Below, one piece after another: positions 40,001 through 48,002 of a DNA stretch of 64,000 nucleotides. The notes under the pieces were generated by a model. It saw only the letters and a list, made by a program, of their open reading frames with translations. It was not told the DNA's origin and made no database searches. This DNA is from SCGC-AG-212-J23 sp036406675 (lineage in GTDB: Bacteria; Pseudomonadota; Gammaproteobacteria; Burkholderiales; SG8-39). Within the stretch, counting starts at the first letter, position 1. Every line of letters begins with the position of its first letter. The position numbers were made by a program, and so were the translations under genes. Location: assembly GCA_036406675.1 (NCBI GenBank), contig DASXAO010000084.1, positions 72,594 to 136,593 on the forward strand, given 5' to 3'.

Positions 40001-40025
40001 GGGCCCCCGCCTGCGCGGGGACGAC
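40001..40025. repeat. Family B palindromic repeat
   Basis: GGGCCCCCGCCTGCGCGGGGACGAC: a diverged copy with arms CCCCGC and GCGGGG. It lies between the divergent amidohydrolase and PhnB-like genes. Confidence 0.75.
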
Positions 40026-40090
40026 GCTCTAACTTTATGGCACGGATTTTGCGAAACTTACCGGCGCGCAAAATCACGATGGAGGATGAC

Positions 40091-40576
40091 ATGGCCAAGC
40101 CAGCAAGGAACACGATCTGCCTTTGGTATGACGGCGACGCCGAGGATGCCGCGCGATTCTATGCCAAGACCTTTCCCGATTCATCCGTCGGCGCGGTGAT
40201 GCGCGCGCCGGGAGACTTTCCGGACGGGAAAAGCGGCGACGTGCTGACAGTCGAATTCACGGTGCTGGGAATTCCCTGCCTCGGGCTCAACGGCGGGCCC
40301 GCGTTCAAGCACAGCGAAGCTTTCTCGTTCCAGGTCGCAACCGCCGACCAGGCCGAAACCGATCGCTACTGGAACGCGATCGTCGACAACGGCGGCCAAG
40401 AGAGCGCGTGCGGCTGGTGCAAGGACAAGTGGGGCTTGTCCTGGCAGATTACGCCGATCGCCCTGACCAGGGCAGTCACCGATCCCGACCGCGCCGCCGC
40501 CAAGCGCGCGTTCGACGCGATGATGCAGATGCGAAAGATCGACGTCGCCGCAATCGAGGCGGCGCACCGCGGTTGA
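40091..40576 (+). CDS. PhnB-like VOC-family protein
   Basis: A 161-residue protein of the PhnB/3-demethylubiquinone-like VOC group: ICLWYDGDAEDAARFYAKTFPDSSVG at the start, GDVLTVEFTVLGIPCLGLNGGPAFKHSEAFSFQV in the centre, then WCKDKWGLSWQITP. The metal site of true glyoxalases is not obvious. Function unknown. The ATG at 40091 is 5 nt after GGAGG, so it is preferred to ATG 40079. Confidence 0.82.
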   Translation: MAKPARNTICLWYDGDAEDAARFYAKTFPDSSVGAVMRAPGDFPDGKSGDVLTVEFTVLGIPCLGLNGGPAFKHSEAFSFQVATADQAETDRYWNAIVDNGGQESACGWCKDKWGLSWQITPIALTRAVTDPDRAAAKRAFDAMMQMRKIDVAAIEAAHRG

Positions 40577-40600
40577 GGTTGCATTGTCGGGAGGGTAGCC

Positions 40601-41629
40601 ATGATCCGAACGCTCGCCGTCGTGGCCGCCGCGCTGCTTGCCGGCTGCGGCGCGATGTCGCCCAAGGCTGACGAGGAGGTGGTCCAGGAGACGTTCATGG
40701 TCCCGTCGCTCGACCCGGGGATCACGCTGCACGTGCGGAACAAGCACTTCGCAGGCAAGGCGTCGTACGGACCCGGGCGGATCGTGCTCTTCGTGCACGG
40801 CGCGACCTTCCCGTCGGAGACGATGTTCGACATCGACCTGCCGGGCGGCTCGTGGATGGAGCACGCGGCGAAGCGCGGCTTCGACGCCTACCTCGTCGAT
40901 ATCCGCGGCTACGGACGCTCCACGCGGCCCGCGGCGATGAGCGAGCCGCCGGCGGCCAACCCGCCCTTCGCCGGCGCGGAAGACGCGGCGCGCGATATCT
41001 CGGCGGTGGTGGATTTCATCCTCAAGCGGCGCAACGCCCAGCGCGTCAGCCTGGTCGGCTGGTCGATGGGCACGACTTTCATGGCGAGGTACGCCTCGCT
41101 CAATCCGGGCAAGGTCGAGAAGCTGGTGCTCTACGCGCCGGTATGGCACGAGCCCACGCTCAAAGCGCCGCCCTACTCCGGCGCCTACCGCACCGGCACG
41201 CGCGAATCGATCCGGCCGTTCAACACCGCCGGCATCCCCAAGGACCGCGTGGCCGAGATCAGCCCGACAGAGTGGTACGACAAATGGTGGCAGGCGAATC
41301 TCGCCACCGACCCGGTCGGCGCGGCGCGCACGCCGCCGGTGCTGCGCGCGCCGAACGGCGTGCTGCGCGATCTCAACGACTTCTGGGCGCGCGGGAAGCC
41401 CACCTACGACGCGGCGGCGGTGCGCGCGCCGACGCTGCTGGTGATGGGCGAGTGGGACGTGATCACGCCGCCCGAGCAGGGGCTCGCCCTCTTCAAGCGC
41501 CTGGTCAACGCCAAGGAGCGGCGGGTGATGGTGCTCTCGGAGGGCTCGCACTCGATGGGCGTGGAGAAGAACCGCTTGCACCTCATCCGCGAGGTGCAGG
41601 GCTTCCTCGAGGAGCCCGCCGAGCCGTAA
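40601..41629 (+). CDS. Alpha/beta-hydrolase lipoprotein
   Basis: A 342-residue lipoprotein. The start MIRTLAVVAAALLAGC is a lipobox signal (Cys16). The hydrolase core has LFVHGATF, the nucleophile elbow LVGWSMGTTF (Ser155), the acid in LVMGEWDVITPPEQG and the His in SEGSHSMG. It is an envelope-anchored serine hydrolase; the substrate is unknown. It is in line with the PhnB-like gene (24 nt). Confidence 0.85.
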   Translation: MIRTLAVVAAALLAGCGAMSPKADEEVVQETFMVPSLDPGITLHVRNKHFAGKASYGPGRIVLFVHGATFPSETMFDIDLPGGSWMEHAAKRGFDAYLVDIRGYGRSTRPAAMSEPPAANPPFAGAEDAARDISAVVDFILKRRNAQRVSLVGWSMGTTFMARYASLNPGKVEKLVLYAPVWHEPTLKAPPYSGAYRTGTRESIRPFNTAGIPKDRVAEISPTEWYDKWWQANLATDPVGAARTPPVLRAPNGVLRDLNDFWARGKPTYDAAAVRAPTLLVMGEWDVITPPEQGLALFKRLVNAKERRVMVLSEGSHSMGVEKNRLHLIREVQGFLEEPAEP

Positions 41630-41656
41630 GGGGCCGATGGGCCGTCAGTAAGAGGT

Positions 41657-42496
41657 TCATCGGCGTGTCAGCCTCTTCTGGTACTTGTAGATCTCGGTGT
41701 GGTCGGCCTCGCGCGGCAGTTTTTTCTGCGCCGCGCGCCAGTGCTTCAGGGTTTCCTTCAGGAACGGCGTTTTCAGCTTCAGCCCGCGCGCCAGCTCGGC
41801 GGCGATGCCGACGTCCTTCGCCATCAGCGCGAGCTTGAATCCCGAGTTGAAGGCGCCGGTGAGCACGTCCTGCGGGATCTTGCGCGCGGTGGTGTGGTTT
41901 CGGCCGGTCGAGGCGTTGATCGCGTCGAGCATCGGCGCCGGATCGAGCCCGAGCTTCTCGGCGATCAGCAGCATCTCGAATCCCGCCAGCGTGCCGGCGG
42001 CGCCGAGGTAGTTGTTGAGCGCCTTTACTGCATGGCCGGCTCCCAGCGGACCCACATGGAAGATCTGGTTTCCCAGCTTCTGCAGAACCGGAAGCACCTT
42101 GGCGAAGGCCGCCTTCTCGCCGCCGGCCATGATCGACAGCGTCGCGTCCTTGGCCTTGAACTTCGCGCCCGACACCGGCGCGTCGACCATTCCGATCTGG
42201 TTCTTCGAAAGCGCGAGTCCCAGGGCGCGCGTGCCGGCCGGATCGGATGAGCTCATGTCGACCACCACCGCGCCGGGCTCGAGCGAGGGCAAAGCCTCGA
42301 GCACCGCTTCGCGCACCGCATCGCCGTCGGGCAGCATCGTGATCAGCGCATCGGCCCCTTCGGCCGCCGCGCGCGCCGATTTCCGGTTGCCCTTCCGGTT
42401 CAGGTCGAAGGACTGGACGCTGAACCCGGCGGCCTCCAGGTTCGCGGCCATCAGTTGCCCCATGACGCCGAGGCCGATGAAAGCGATGGTTTTCAA
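41657..42496 (-). CDS. NAD(P)-dependent beta-hydroxyacid dehydrogenase
   Basis: A 279-residue enzyme of the 3-hydroxyisobutyrate dehydrogenase family. The Rossmann motif GLGVMG begins near residue 8, followed by DAPVSGAKFKAKDATLSIMAGG (substrate-binding region) and GAGHAVKALNNYLGA (catalytic Lys). It oxidises short hydroxy acids. The TTG start at 42496 overlaps the stop of the membrane-protein gene by 4 bp (TTGA), so translation is coupled. The substrate is not known. Confidence 0.85.
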   Translation of the reverse strand: MKTIAFIGLGVMGQLMAANLEAAGFSVQSFDLNRKGNRKSARAAAEGADALITMLPDGDAVREAVLEALPSLEPGAVVVDMSSSDPAGTRALGLALSKNQIGMVDAPVSGAKFKAKDATLSIMAGGEKAAFAKVLPVLQKLGNQIFHVGPLGAGHAVKALNNYLGAAGTLAGFEMLLIAEKLGLDPAPMLDAINASTGRNHTTARKIPQDVLTGAFNSGFKLALMAKDVGIAAELARGLKLKTPFLKETLKHWRAAQKKLPREADHTEIYKYQKRLTRR

Positions 42497-43620
42497 TTGA
42501 GCAGCCCTCGCGCGGCCTGCCTCACTTCGGGCGAGGAGAAGCGGAAGGCGGCGCGATCCAGCAGGTAGTGAATGAAGCCGGCCGCGAACCCCAGGGCGAG
42601 CAGCGCCGGCACGAAAGGCGAGGAGCGCAGCCACAGCGCCGCAGCGCCGAAGATGCGGTCGGCGTAGGCGTATTCGTCGCTCACCGCCTCCACCTCCATC
42701 ACCGGCAGCAGCAGGGTGGAGACGACGGCGAGCACGAGCAGCACCGCCCAGCCGCGCCGGTTGATCGGCGCCAACAGCCGCTGCCAGTGCGAGCCGGCGG
42801 CCTGGACTCCGCCGGAAGCCGCCAGCGAAGTGAGGCCCATCGCGGCGCTCCAGTGCTGCACGCTCCACAGCACGATGAAGAGGAACGGGTCGCGCGCGAG
42901 AAAGGCGAACAGCACCATGGCCGACACGCCGAGGACGTAGGCCACGCGCGGCGGCGAGGGACGCGGCGAGCGCAGTTCGACGCCCAGCATCAGAATGGTC
43001 AGAATCAAGACGAAGACGATGCCGGCGTCGTGCAGCATGCGTGCGAGCACCCTCGACCCGCCCGCCCCCAGCAGCGGGTCGATCCAGCTCTCCTGGAAGG
43101 CGATCGATCCGGAGAGGGCCTCGGCCAGGACGACGAAACCGCCGCCTACGACGAGCGCGAACCACCGATCGTGCCGTCGCGCGACCGGGTCCGATCCGCG
43201 TCCCGAGCGTGCGCGGTAGAGGCTGAGCAGCCCGAAGTGCTGAGCGGCAAAGTGGTAGCTCACCAGCAGGTAGTCCGCGACGGCGAAGCAGACGACGCGC
43301 TCGGTCAGCGGCATCGGCAGCACGCTCTCGGGAGCGAGGAGCAGTCCGAAGCAGGCCACGGCGATGGCCAAGGGGGCCATTACGAAGCGCAGCCGCTGCG
43401 TGGCGAGCAGAGGGCGGTAGGCCGGGGTCGCGTAGGCCAGCCAGGCCGACGACACGCGGTGGCCGAACCACAGGGGCACCGTGAGGGCGAAGAAGAGGCC
43501 ATCTACCGGGCTCGCCCGCAGGTCGTCATGACCCCGCGCCAGCAGAAGGACCAGGGGGGCCAGCCACAGCGGGTTCAGGACCCAGACGAGGTCCCAGGCA
43601 GGGCTCTTGATCCAGCGCAT
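42493..43620 (-). CDS. Polytopic membrane protein, function unknown
   Basis: A 375-residue protein with about ten hydrophobic segments and an N-terminal MRWIKSPAWDLVWVLNPLWLAPLV. His-rich short motifs such as SYHFAAQHFG and LWSVQHWSAAMG, in membrane segments, suggest possible metal or heme contacts. I do not recognise the family. ATG 43620 is chosen as the first one matching the hydrophobic start; an ATG 18 nt upstream is possible. It is divergent from a small outer-membrane protein gene and overlaps the dehydrogenase gene. Confidence 0.65.
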   Translation of the reverse strand: MRWIKSPAWDLVWVLNPLWLAPLVLLLARGHDDLRASPVDGLFFALTVPLWFGHRVSSAWLAYATPAYRPLLATQRLRFVMAPLAIAVACFGLLLAPESVLPMPLTERVVCFAVADYLLVSYHFAAQHFGLLSLYRARSGRGSDPVARRHDRWFALVVGGGFVVLAEALSGSIAFQESWIDPLLGAGGSRVLARMLHDAGIVFVLILTILMLGVELRSPRPSPPRVAYVLGVSAMVLFAFLARDPFLFIVLWSVQHWSAAMGLTSLAASGGVQAAGSHWQRLLAPINRRGWAVLLVLAVVSTLLLPVMEVEAVSDEYAYADRIFGAAALWLRSSPFVPALLALGFAAGFIHYLLDRAAFRFSSPEVRQAARGLLN

Positions 43621-43669
43621 GGGAGCAAAAGGTAGCATGCACGTTCGGCAATCCGGGAAGCGGCTCGAG

Positions 43670-44323
43670 ATGCAATCGAAAAGTGCATCCGTACTTCTGC
43701 TGGGCGTCCTACTCGGCGCTGCCGCCGCCTGCAACGCGGCGCAGCCCGGCGGGGACAACGCGTTCACGCTCTACGCCGGCTATCGCGACGGCGGCAGGTT
43801 CACCGACGTCACCAGCGGGAGCAAGCTCCCCATCGAAGCTTCGGGGGTCGGCGCCGTCAGTCTCGATATCGGGCTGAACCCCCAGGCAGGCACCCAGATA
43901 CAGATCTACCTTTCGCGGCAGCGCTCGGAGGTGGACGCGCGGCTGGCCGCTCAGCCGGTCTCTTCGGCTGCGCCCGTCCCGGCGAAGTTCCCGCTGGCGG
44001 TGACGTACGCACACGTGGGGGGGACCATCTTCCCAGGATTGAAGATCGGGCAGGGCGCGTATCTCGCCGGGGGGCTTGGCGCCACGCTGTTCGAGCCGGA
44101 CCTCCAGGGACTGGCGAACGAGCTGCGGCCGTCCATCAGCCTGGGAATCGGATACCAGCTGCCGCTCGGCGGGCGCGTGGCGCTGCGCTTCGAAGCGCGC
44201 GGCTACGCCACCCTGGTCAACAGCAGCAGCGCGCTGTTCTGCTCGGGCGGCTGCGCACTCTCCATCAAGGGCGACACCGTCACGCAGGGCGATATCCTGC
44301 TCGGACTCGCTTTCACGTACTAG
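43670..44323 (+). CDS. Predicted outer-membrane beta-barrel protein
   Basis: A 217-residue protein with a signal peptide (MQSKSASVLLLGVLLGAAAACNA) and alternating strands: NAFTLYAGYRDGG, SLDIGLNPQAGTQIQIYLSRQR, FPLAVTYAHVGG, YLAGGLGATLF, ISLGIGYQLPLGG, VALRFEARGY, and a final ILLGLAFTY ending in an aromatic residue. There is a loop with two cysteines (FCSGGC). It resembles a small OmpA/OmpW barrel. ATG 43637 is an alternative start. Confidence 0.72.
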   Translation: MQSKSASVLLLGVLLGAAAACNAAQPGGDNAFTLYAGYRDGGRFTDVTSGSKLPIEASGVGAVSLDIGLNPQAGTQIQIYLSRQRSEVDARLAAQPVSSAAPVPAKFPLAVTYAHVGGTIFPGLKIGQGAYLAGGLGATLFEPDLQGLANELRPSISLGIGYQLPLGGRVALRFEARGYATLVNSSSALFCSGGCALSIKGDTVTQGDILLGLAFTY

Positions 44324-44324
44324 C

Positions 44325-44360
44325 GAAAAGAAAACCCGCGCCGCAGCCCGGGTGTGGGTT
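44325..44360 (-). terminator. Intrinsic terminator of the diheme oxidoreductase gene
   Basis: On the minus strand a 10-bp stem (AACCCACACC with GGCGCGGGTT, including two G-U pairs in RNA) and an 8-nt loop are followed by TTTTCTTTT. It lies 16 nt after the stop of the diheme oxidoreductase and just past the convergent outer-membrane protein gene. Confidence 0.75.
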
Positions 44361-44375
44361 GACGCGCAGACGCGG

Positions 44376-45752
44376 CTACAGCGAGCGCAGGAAGTTGAGG
44401 ATGTCCTGCTTGGTCCGCTCGCCGAGGTTGTTGAAGCCGTTGATGACGCCGTTCGCTTCGGAGCCGTTGCTCGAATGCTCGCGGATGGCGCGCTCGAGAT
44501 CCGAAGTGCGCCCGTCGTGCAGGAAGAAGATCCGCTGACCGAGACCCCACAGCGGCGCGGTGCGGAATTCCCTCGGGCCCGCCTCGCCCTGGCTCACGCC
44601 GTCGGCGAGTCCGTCGCCCATGTCGTGCACCAGGAGGTCGGAGAACAGGTTCACGGGCCTTTCGCTGAGCGCCGCGACCGTCGACTTGCTGGTGGTGAAC
44701 GAGGGCGTGTGGCACAGCGCGCAGCCGATGTCGCTGAACTTCTGCTTGCCGTTCGCGATCGAGGTGGATCCTCCGGGCGTGTTCGGAGAAGGCTGCGGCG
44801 CATCGAGAAAGCGCATGAAGTTCGAGAACCTCTCGATGCCCCCGAGAACCTCCACCGGCGTTGCGGCGTCGAAGTTGGTGACGTCGTTCGGGACCCGCGC
44901 GAACCGGCATTCGGGCGCTTCCTCGCGCTCGGTCTGGAACAGCTCGTTGGTAATGCCCATCTCGACGTTGTAGGCCTCGCCCGAGAACAGCAGCAGCGAC
45001 TTGTTCTGCGCCTTCCAGCCGAAGCGCGCGATCGTGCCGTCGTTGCCGTTGTTGTTGGTCATGCCGGTGATGGTGCGGCCCGCGACGTGGAAGTTCGGCT
45101 TGCCCCGGATGCCCAGGGACTGCTTGCGCGACGCGTTGCTCGCCTGGTTCGCGAGGATCTGCGCATCGGGGATCTGCTCGATCAGCCCGGCGCCGAAGGT
45201 GGGCGTGGGAATGCGGAAGATGACGTTCCGATTGGCGAGCTGCGTCGCGAAGTCCGGTTGTTCGAGCGTGCAGCCGTCGGCTCCGGTGCGGCCGGTGATC
45301 GTGAACAGCGCGTGCACGCCGCCGTCGGCAGTCCCATCCGGATTCTTCACGAAGCGTGCCTCGCGCACCGGCCCGTTCTCGCGGATGAAGGAGGGAAGCG
45401 TGTCGGTTCCGCCGTCCTTCGCGGCGAACGCGGCCTGGGGATTCACGAACGGACTGGTGCCGCCGAGCGCGGGCTGGATGTGGCAGCCGCCGCAGCTGTC
45501 GAGGTTCATGCGCGGGCCGAGACCTTCGTCTACTTCTTCGGCGGCCGCGAAATCGGCCGCGCCCGAGTCGAAGAACGCGCGCTGGTTCGCGGTCAAGTTC
45601 GCGAACGGCCTGCCGGCGCCTGCCCCTCCGCCGCGCACGCCGGGATCGCTGGCGTTGAAATTGAACTGGGAAGACGCGAGCTCGACCTTGGACAAGAACA
45701 GTGCAGCGATCGAGCCTGCCAACAGCGAGGATGTTACGAGCCTCCTATTCAT
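44376..45752 (-). CDS. Diheme oxidoreductase (DHOR / DUF1111 family)
   Basis: A 458-residue periplasmic protein with an N-terminal signal anchor (MNRRLVTSSLLAGSIAALFLSKVELASS). It holds two c-type heme sites, SCGGCH (N-terminal) and CALCH (C-terminal), with the DHOR features GAGLIEQIPDAQI, GRTITGMTNNNGN, MGDGLADGVSQGEAGPREFRTAPLWGLG and FLHDGRT. These proteins are thiol- or copper-linked redox enzymes related to MauG; the function is unclear. A good ribosome site AAGGAGG precedes the ATG. It is divergent from a LysR regulator. Confidence 0.85.
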   Translation of the reverse strand: MNRRLVTSSLLAGSIAALFLSKVELASSQFNFNASDPGVRGGGAGAGRPFANLTANQRAFFDSGAADFAAAEEVDEGLGPRMNLDSCGGCHIQPALGGTSPFVNPQAAFAAKDGGTDTLPSFIRENGPVREARFVKNPDGTADGGVHALFTITGRTGADGCTLEQPDFATQLANRNVIFRIPTPTFGAGLIEQIPDAQILANQASNASRKQSLGIRGKPNFHVAGRTITGMTNNNGNDGTIARFGWKAQNKSLLLFSGEAYNVEMGITNELFQTEREEAPECRFARVPNDVTNFDAATPVEVLGGIERFSNFMRFLDAPQPSPNTPGGSTSIANGKQKFSDIGCALCHTPSFTTSKSTVAALSERPVNLFSDLLVHDMGDGLADGVSQGEAGPREFRTAPLWGLGQRIFFLHDGRTSDLERAIREHSSNGSEANGVINGFNNLGERTKQDILNFLRSL

Positions 45753-45879
45753 GCTTGTTACCTCCTTGAAAGTTCATCTCACCATGCGTGTTCCATCGCG
45801 CGTAAGATGATCAAACTGGTGTCGCGATTCGCAATGGTTATTGGGCAGCCGCGGAATTAGCACAGAACGGTTAGTACTC

Positions 45880-46785
45880 ATGACGCTCAACCAGATCCGG
45901 GATTTCATAGCCGTGGTGGAGTCCGGCGGCATCCGCGCCGCGGCGCGCAAGCTGGGGGTGTCGCAGCCCGCGATTACGCGAAGCGTGCGGGGCCTGGAAA
46001 CCGAGCTGCGCGCGCGTCTGCTTCGCAGGACCCCGACCGGCGTCGTGCCCACCGAGCCCGGGCGCGCTCTGTTCGCTCGGGCGCGCGCCGCGCAGGCCGA
46101 GCTGCGCAAGGCCGAAGAGGAGGTCGACGAGCTGGGCCAGAGAGCGGGCGCCGTGGCCTTCGGCGTCTCGCCGACCGCGGCGATCGTGGTGCCCGAGGCC
46201 CTTGCGCGCTTCCGCCAGCAGTTTCCGCAGGCGCGAATTCACATCGCCGAGGGCCTTCCCCACTCGCTCATTCCGATGGTGCGCGACGAAACGCTCGACT
46301 TCGCGATCTGCCGGAGGGCCCTCGTCCAGCTCGACTCCGGCCTCGCGTTCCGGCCGCTGTTCCGCAACGACTTCGCGGTCGTGGCGCGCAAGGGCCATCC
46401 GCTCGAGAAGGCGAGCTCGCTCGCACGGCTCGTCGACGAGTGCTGGACCTCGCTGATTCCGCTGGACGCCCCCGATGGCCCATTCGCCCAGGCGTTTTCG
46501 CCGACCGGATTGCCCGTCCCGAAGCAGGTGACCCAGTGCGAGTCCTACAACACGGCGGTCAGGCTGATCGCGAAGACCGACATGCTCGGCTTCCTGGTGC
46601 GGCAGCTCCTCTGCGATCCGCTGCTGGGCGATCTCCTGGTGGAAATACCGGTCGCCGAGCCGCTGCCGTCTTTCGCCGTCGGCATTTTCACGCGCACCGG
46701 AGCGCCGCTCACGCAGGCTGCCGCTGCGATGGCCAAAGCGGTGATCGCCGCGGCGCGCCCGGGCCGTCCGGCCTATTCGCCCTGA
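45880..46785 (+). CDS. LysR-family transcriptional regulator
   Basis: A 301-residue regulator. Residues about 1-60 form the winged HTH (LNQIRDFIAVVESGGIRAAARKLGVSQPAITRSVRGLE), then an effector-binding domain with FGVSPTAAIVVPEALARFRQQFP and LDFAICRRALV. The ATG at 45880 gives the standard LysR start. It is divergent from the diheme oxidoreductase, which is the likely target by position; the effector is unknown. Upstream in-frame codons lack the conserved HTH. Confidence 0.88.
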   Translation: MTLNQIRDFIAVVESGGIRAAARKLGVSQPAITRSVRGLETELRARLLRRTPTGVVPTEPGRALFARARAAQAELRKAEEEVDELGQRAGAVAFGVSPTAAIVVPEALARFRQQFPQARIHIAEGLPHSLIPMVRDETLDFAICRRALVQLDSGLAFRPLFRNDFAVVARKGHPLEKASSLARLVDECWTSLIPLDAPDGPFAQAFSPTGLPVPKQVTQCESYNTAVRLIAKTDMLGFLVRQLLCDPLLGDLLVEIPVAEPLPSFAVGIFTRTGAPLTQAAAAMAKAVIAAARPGRPAYSP

Positions 46786-46789
46786 GGTC

Positions 46790-47242
46790 TCACTCGAGCG
46801 TGACTTCGAAAGAGACGAGGCGGCCGTTCTCCGTCGTGGCGCGGAGCTGAGCGCGCGAGGGGAGGCGAAGCGCAAGACCCGTCGCTTGCGTGCCCGCGGG
46901 CAAATTGAACCGCGCGCGCAGCTCGTCCTCGGTCATGCCCTTGTGGATGCCCTCGACCGCGATGTTCGACGTGATCAGCGGCGTCGGCCTGCAGGTCATG
47001 CCGGCCGGCGCGGAGGAAAGCACGCGGAAGGTCGTGAGGACGTCCCAGTTGCCCGCCGCGCCGCTCGAGAGCACGACCCAGGTCTCTTCGAACGGCACCT
47101 CGGCGCGGTAGCAGAGCTCGTCGGCGCCTTCGCTGCTCTGCACGAGCGGCGTGTTGCCGATGCGTGCGAGCGCGCCCGAGAGGCGGTCCTTGCCGAGCTG
47201 CAAGCCCATCAGCTCCTGGGCGCCGGCGGCCGGCACGCGCAC
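46790..47242 (-). CDS. Hypothetical secreted protein, start uncertain
   Basis: A 150-residue reading frame from GTG 47242. It contains RVPAAGAQELMGLQLGKDRLSGALARIGNTPLV, a central WVVLSSGAAGNWDVLT and HKGMTEDELRARFNLPAGT, the last being reminiscent of BamE/SmpA-type motifs. The in-frame codons just upstream give ILLFLLLV, so the signal peptide probably starts earlier, but no ATG, GTG or TTG occurs there before the upstream stop. The start is therefore unresolved. It lies immediately after the racemase gene. Confidence 0.55.
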   Translation of the reverse strand: MRVPAAGAQELMGLQLGKDRLSGALARIGNTPLVQSSEGADELCYRAEVPFEETWVVLSSGAAGNWDVLTTFRVLSSAPAGMTCRPTPLITSNIAVEGIHKGMTEDELRARFNLPAGTQATGLALRLPSRAQLRATTENGRLVSFEVTLE

Positions 47243-47273
47243 CAGCAGCAGAAAGAGAAGAATTACTCCGAGC

Positions 47274-47936
47274 TTATCGATCGGCGAACAGCTGCTTCAG
47301 ACGGGCCACCGCGGAATGCGGGCTGGTGAGCACCCGCCGGCCGGAGAGCGGCGGGATGCCGGCCGCGGCGCGCGCCATCGAGAACTGCCCGAGCATCAAA
47401 GCGTCGCACCCGCCCAACTCCACCGCGGCTTTCGCGATCAACTGGTCGTGCTCCGCGGCGCGGCCCTGCTTGAGCGCCGCGATCGCGGCGGGCACGGTCC
47501 GGGTCTTGAGCTGCACGCGTATCCCGCGGCTGGACGCAAGCTCCTCCAGCTCCTTCTTGAGCGAAGGGATGCTCGGCTCGAAAGTGACGAGCAGCGCTAC
47601 GTCGGTGCCCACCGCCAGGGCTTCGTCGAGCATCGCTTCGTTGGGCTTCAACACCGGCACGCGCACCGCCTGCTTCGCCGCCTCGATCGCGCTGCCGAAC
47701 GCGGAGCAGGTGAACAGGATCGCGTCCGCGCCGCAGGCCTCGCAATACCGTGCCAGCCCGACAAAGCGGTCGACGATCCCCGGCGTGATGCCGCCGGCCG
47801 CCGTGAGGTCGGCCGGGAGCGAGTCGTCCAGCAGATGCGTGATCCGCGCGCTGGGCCACAGCTCGCTGAATACCTGGGTCACCGGCTCGATCGCCATCGG
47901 CATGGCGTGGATCAGCGCGATACGGGGAGCTGACAT
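47274..47936 (-). CDS. Asp/Glu racemase-superfamily protein
   Basis: A 220-residue protein. ADAILFTCSAFGSAIEAAKQ carries the first catalytic-type Cys, while the second site reads MLGQFSMARA without cysteine. LIHAMPMAIEPV and HLLDDSLPADLT are family elements. The single-cysteine pattern occurs in decarboxylase- or isomerase-type members (such as arylmalonate decarboxylase), so racemase activity is not assured. It is followed by the hypothetical secreted protein gene. Confidence 0.82.
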   Translation of the reverse strand: MSAPRIALIHAMPMAIEPVTQVFSELWPSARITHLLDDSLPADLTAAGGITPGIVDRFVGLARYCEACGADAILFTCSAFGSAIEAAKQAVRVPVLKPNEAMLDEALAVGTDVALLVTFEPSIPSLKKELEELASSRGIRVQLKTRTVPAAIAALKQGRAAEHDQLIAKAAVELGGCDALMLGQFSMARAAAGIPPLSGRRVLTSPHSAVARLKQLFADR

Positions 47937-47970
47937 GGGGCGGCCATTCTACCCAACATGACGCTCAGCG

Positions 47971-48000
47971 GTGACAGATCTCCGCCTTAGCGGGGGTGAC
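47971..48000. repeat. Family B palindromic repeat, diverged
   Basis: GTGACAGATCTCCGCCTTAG plus CGGGGGTGAC resembles family B with changed arms (TCCGC and GCGGG). It lies just after the stop of the six-gene operon and before the racemase start. Confidence 0.65.
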
Positions 48001-48002
48001 GC

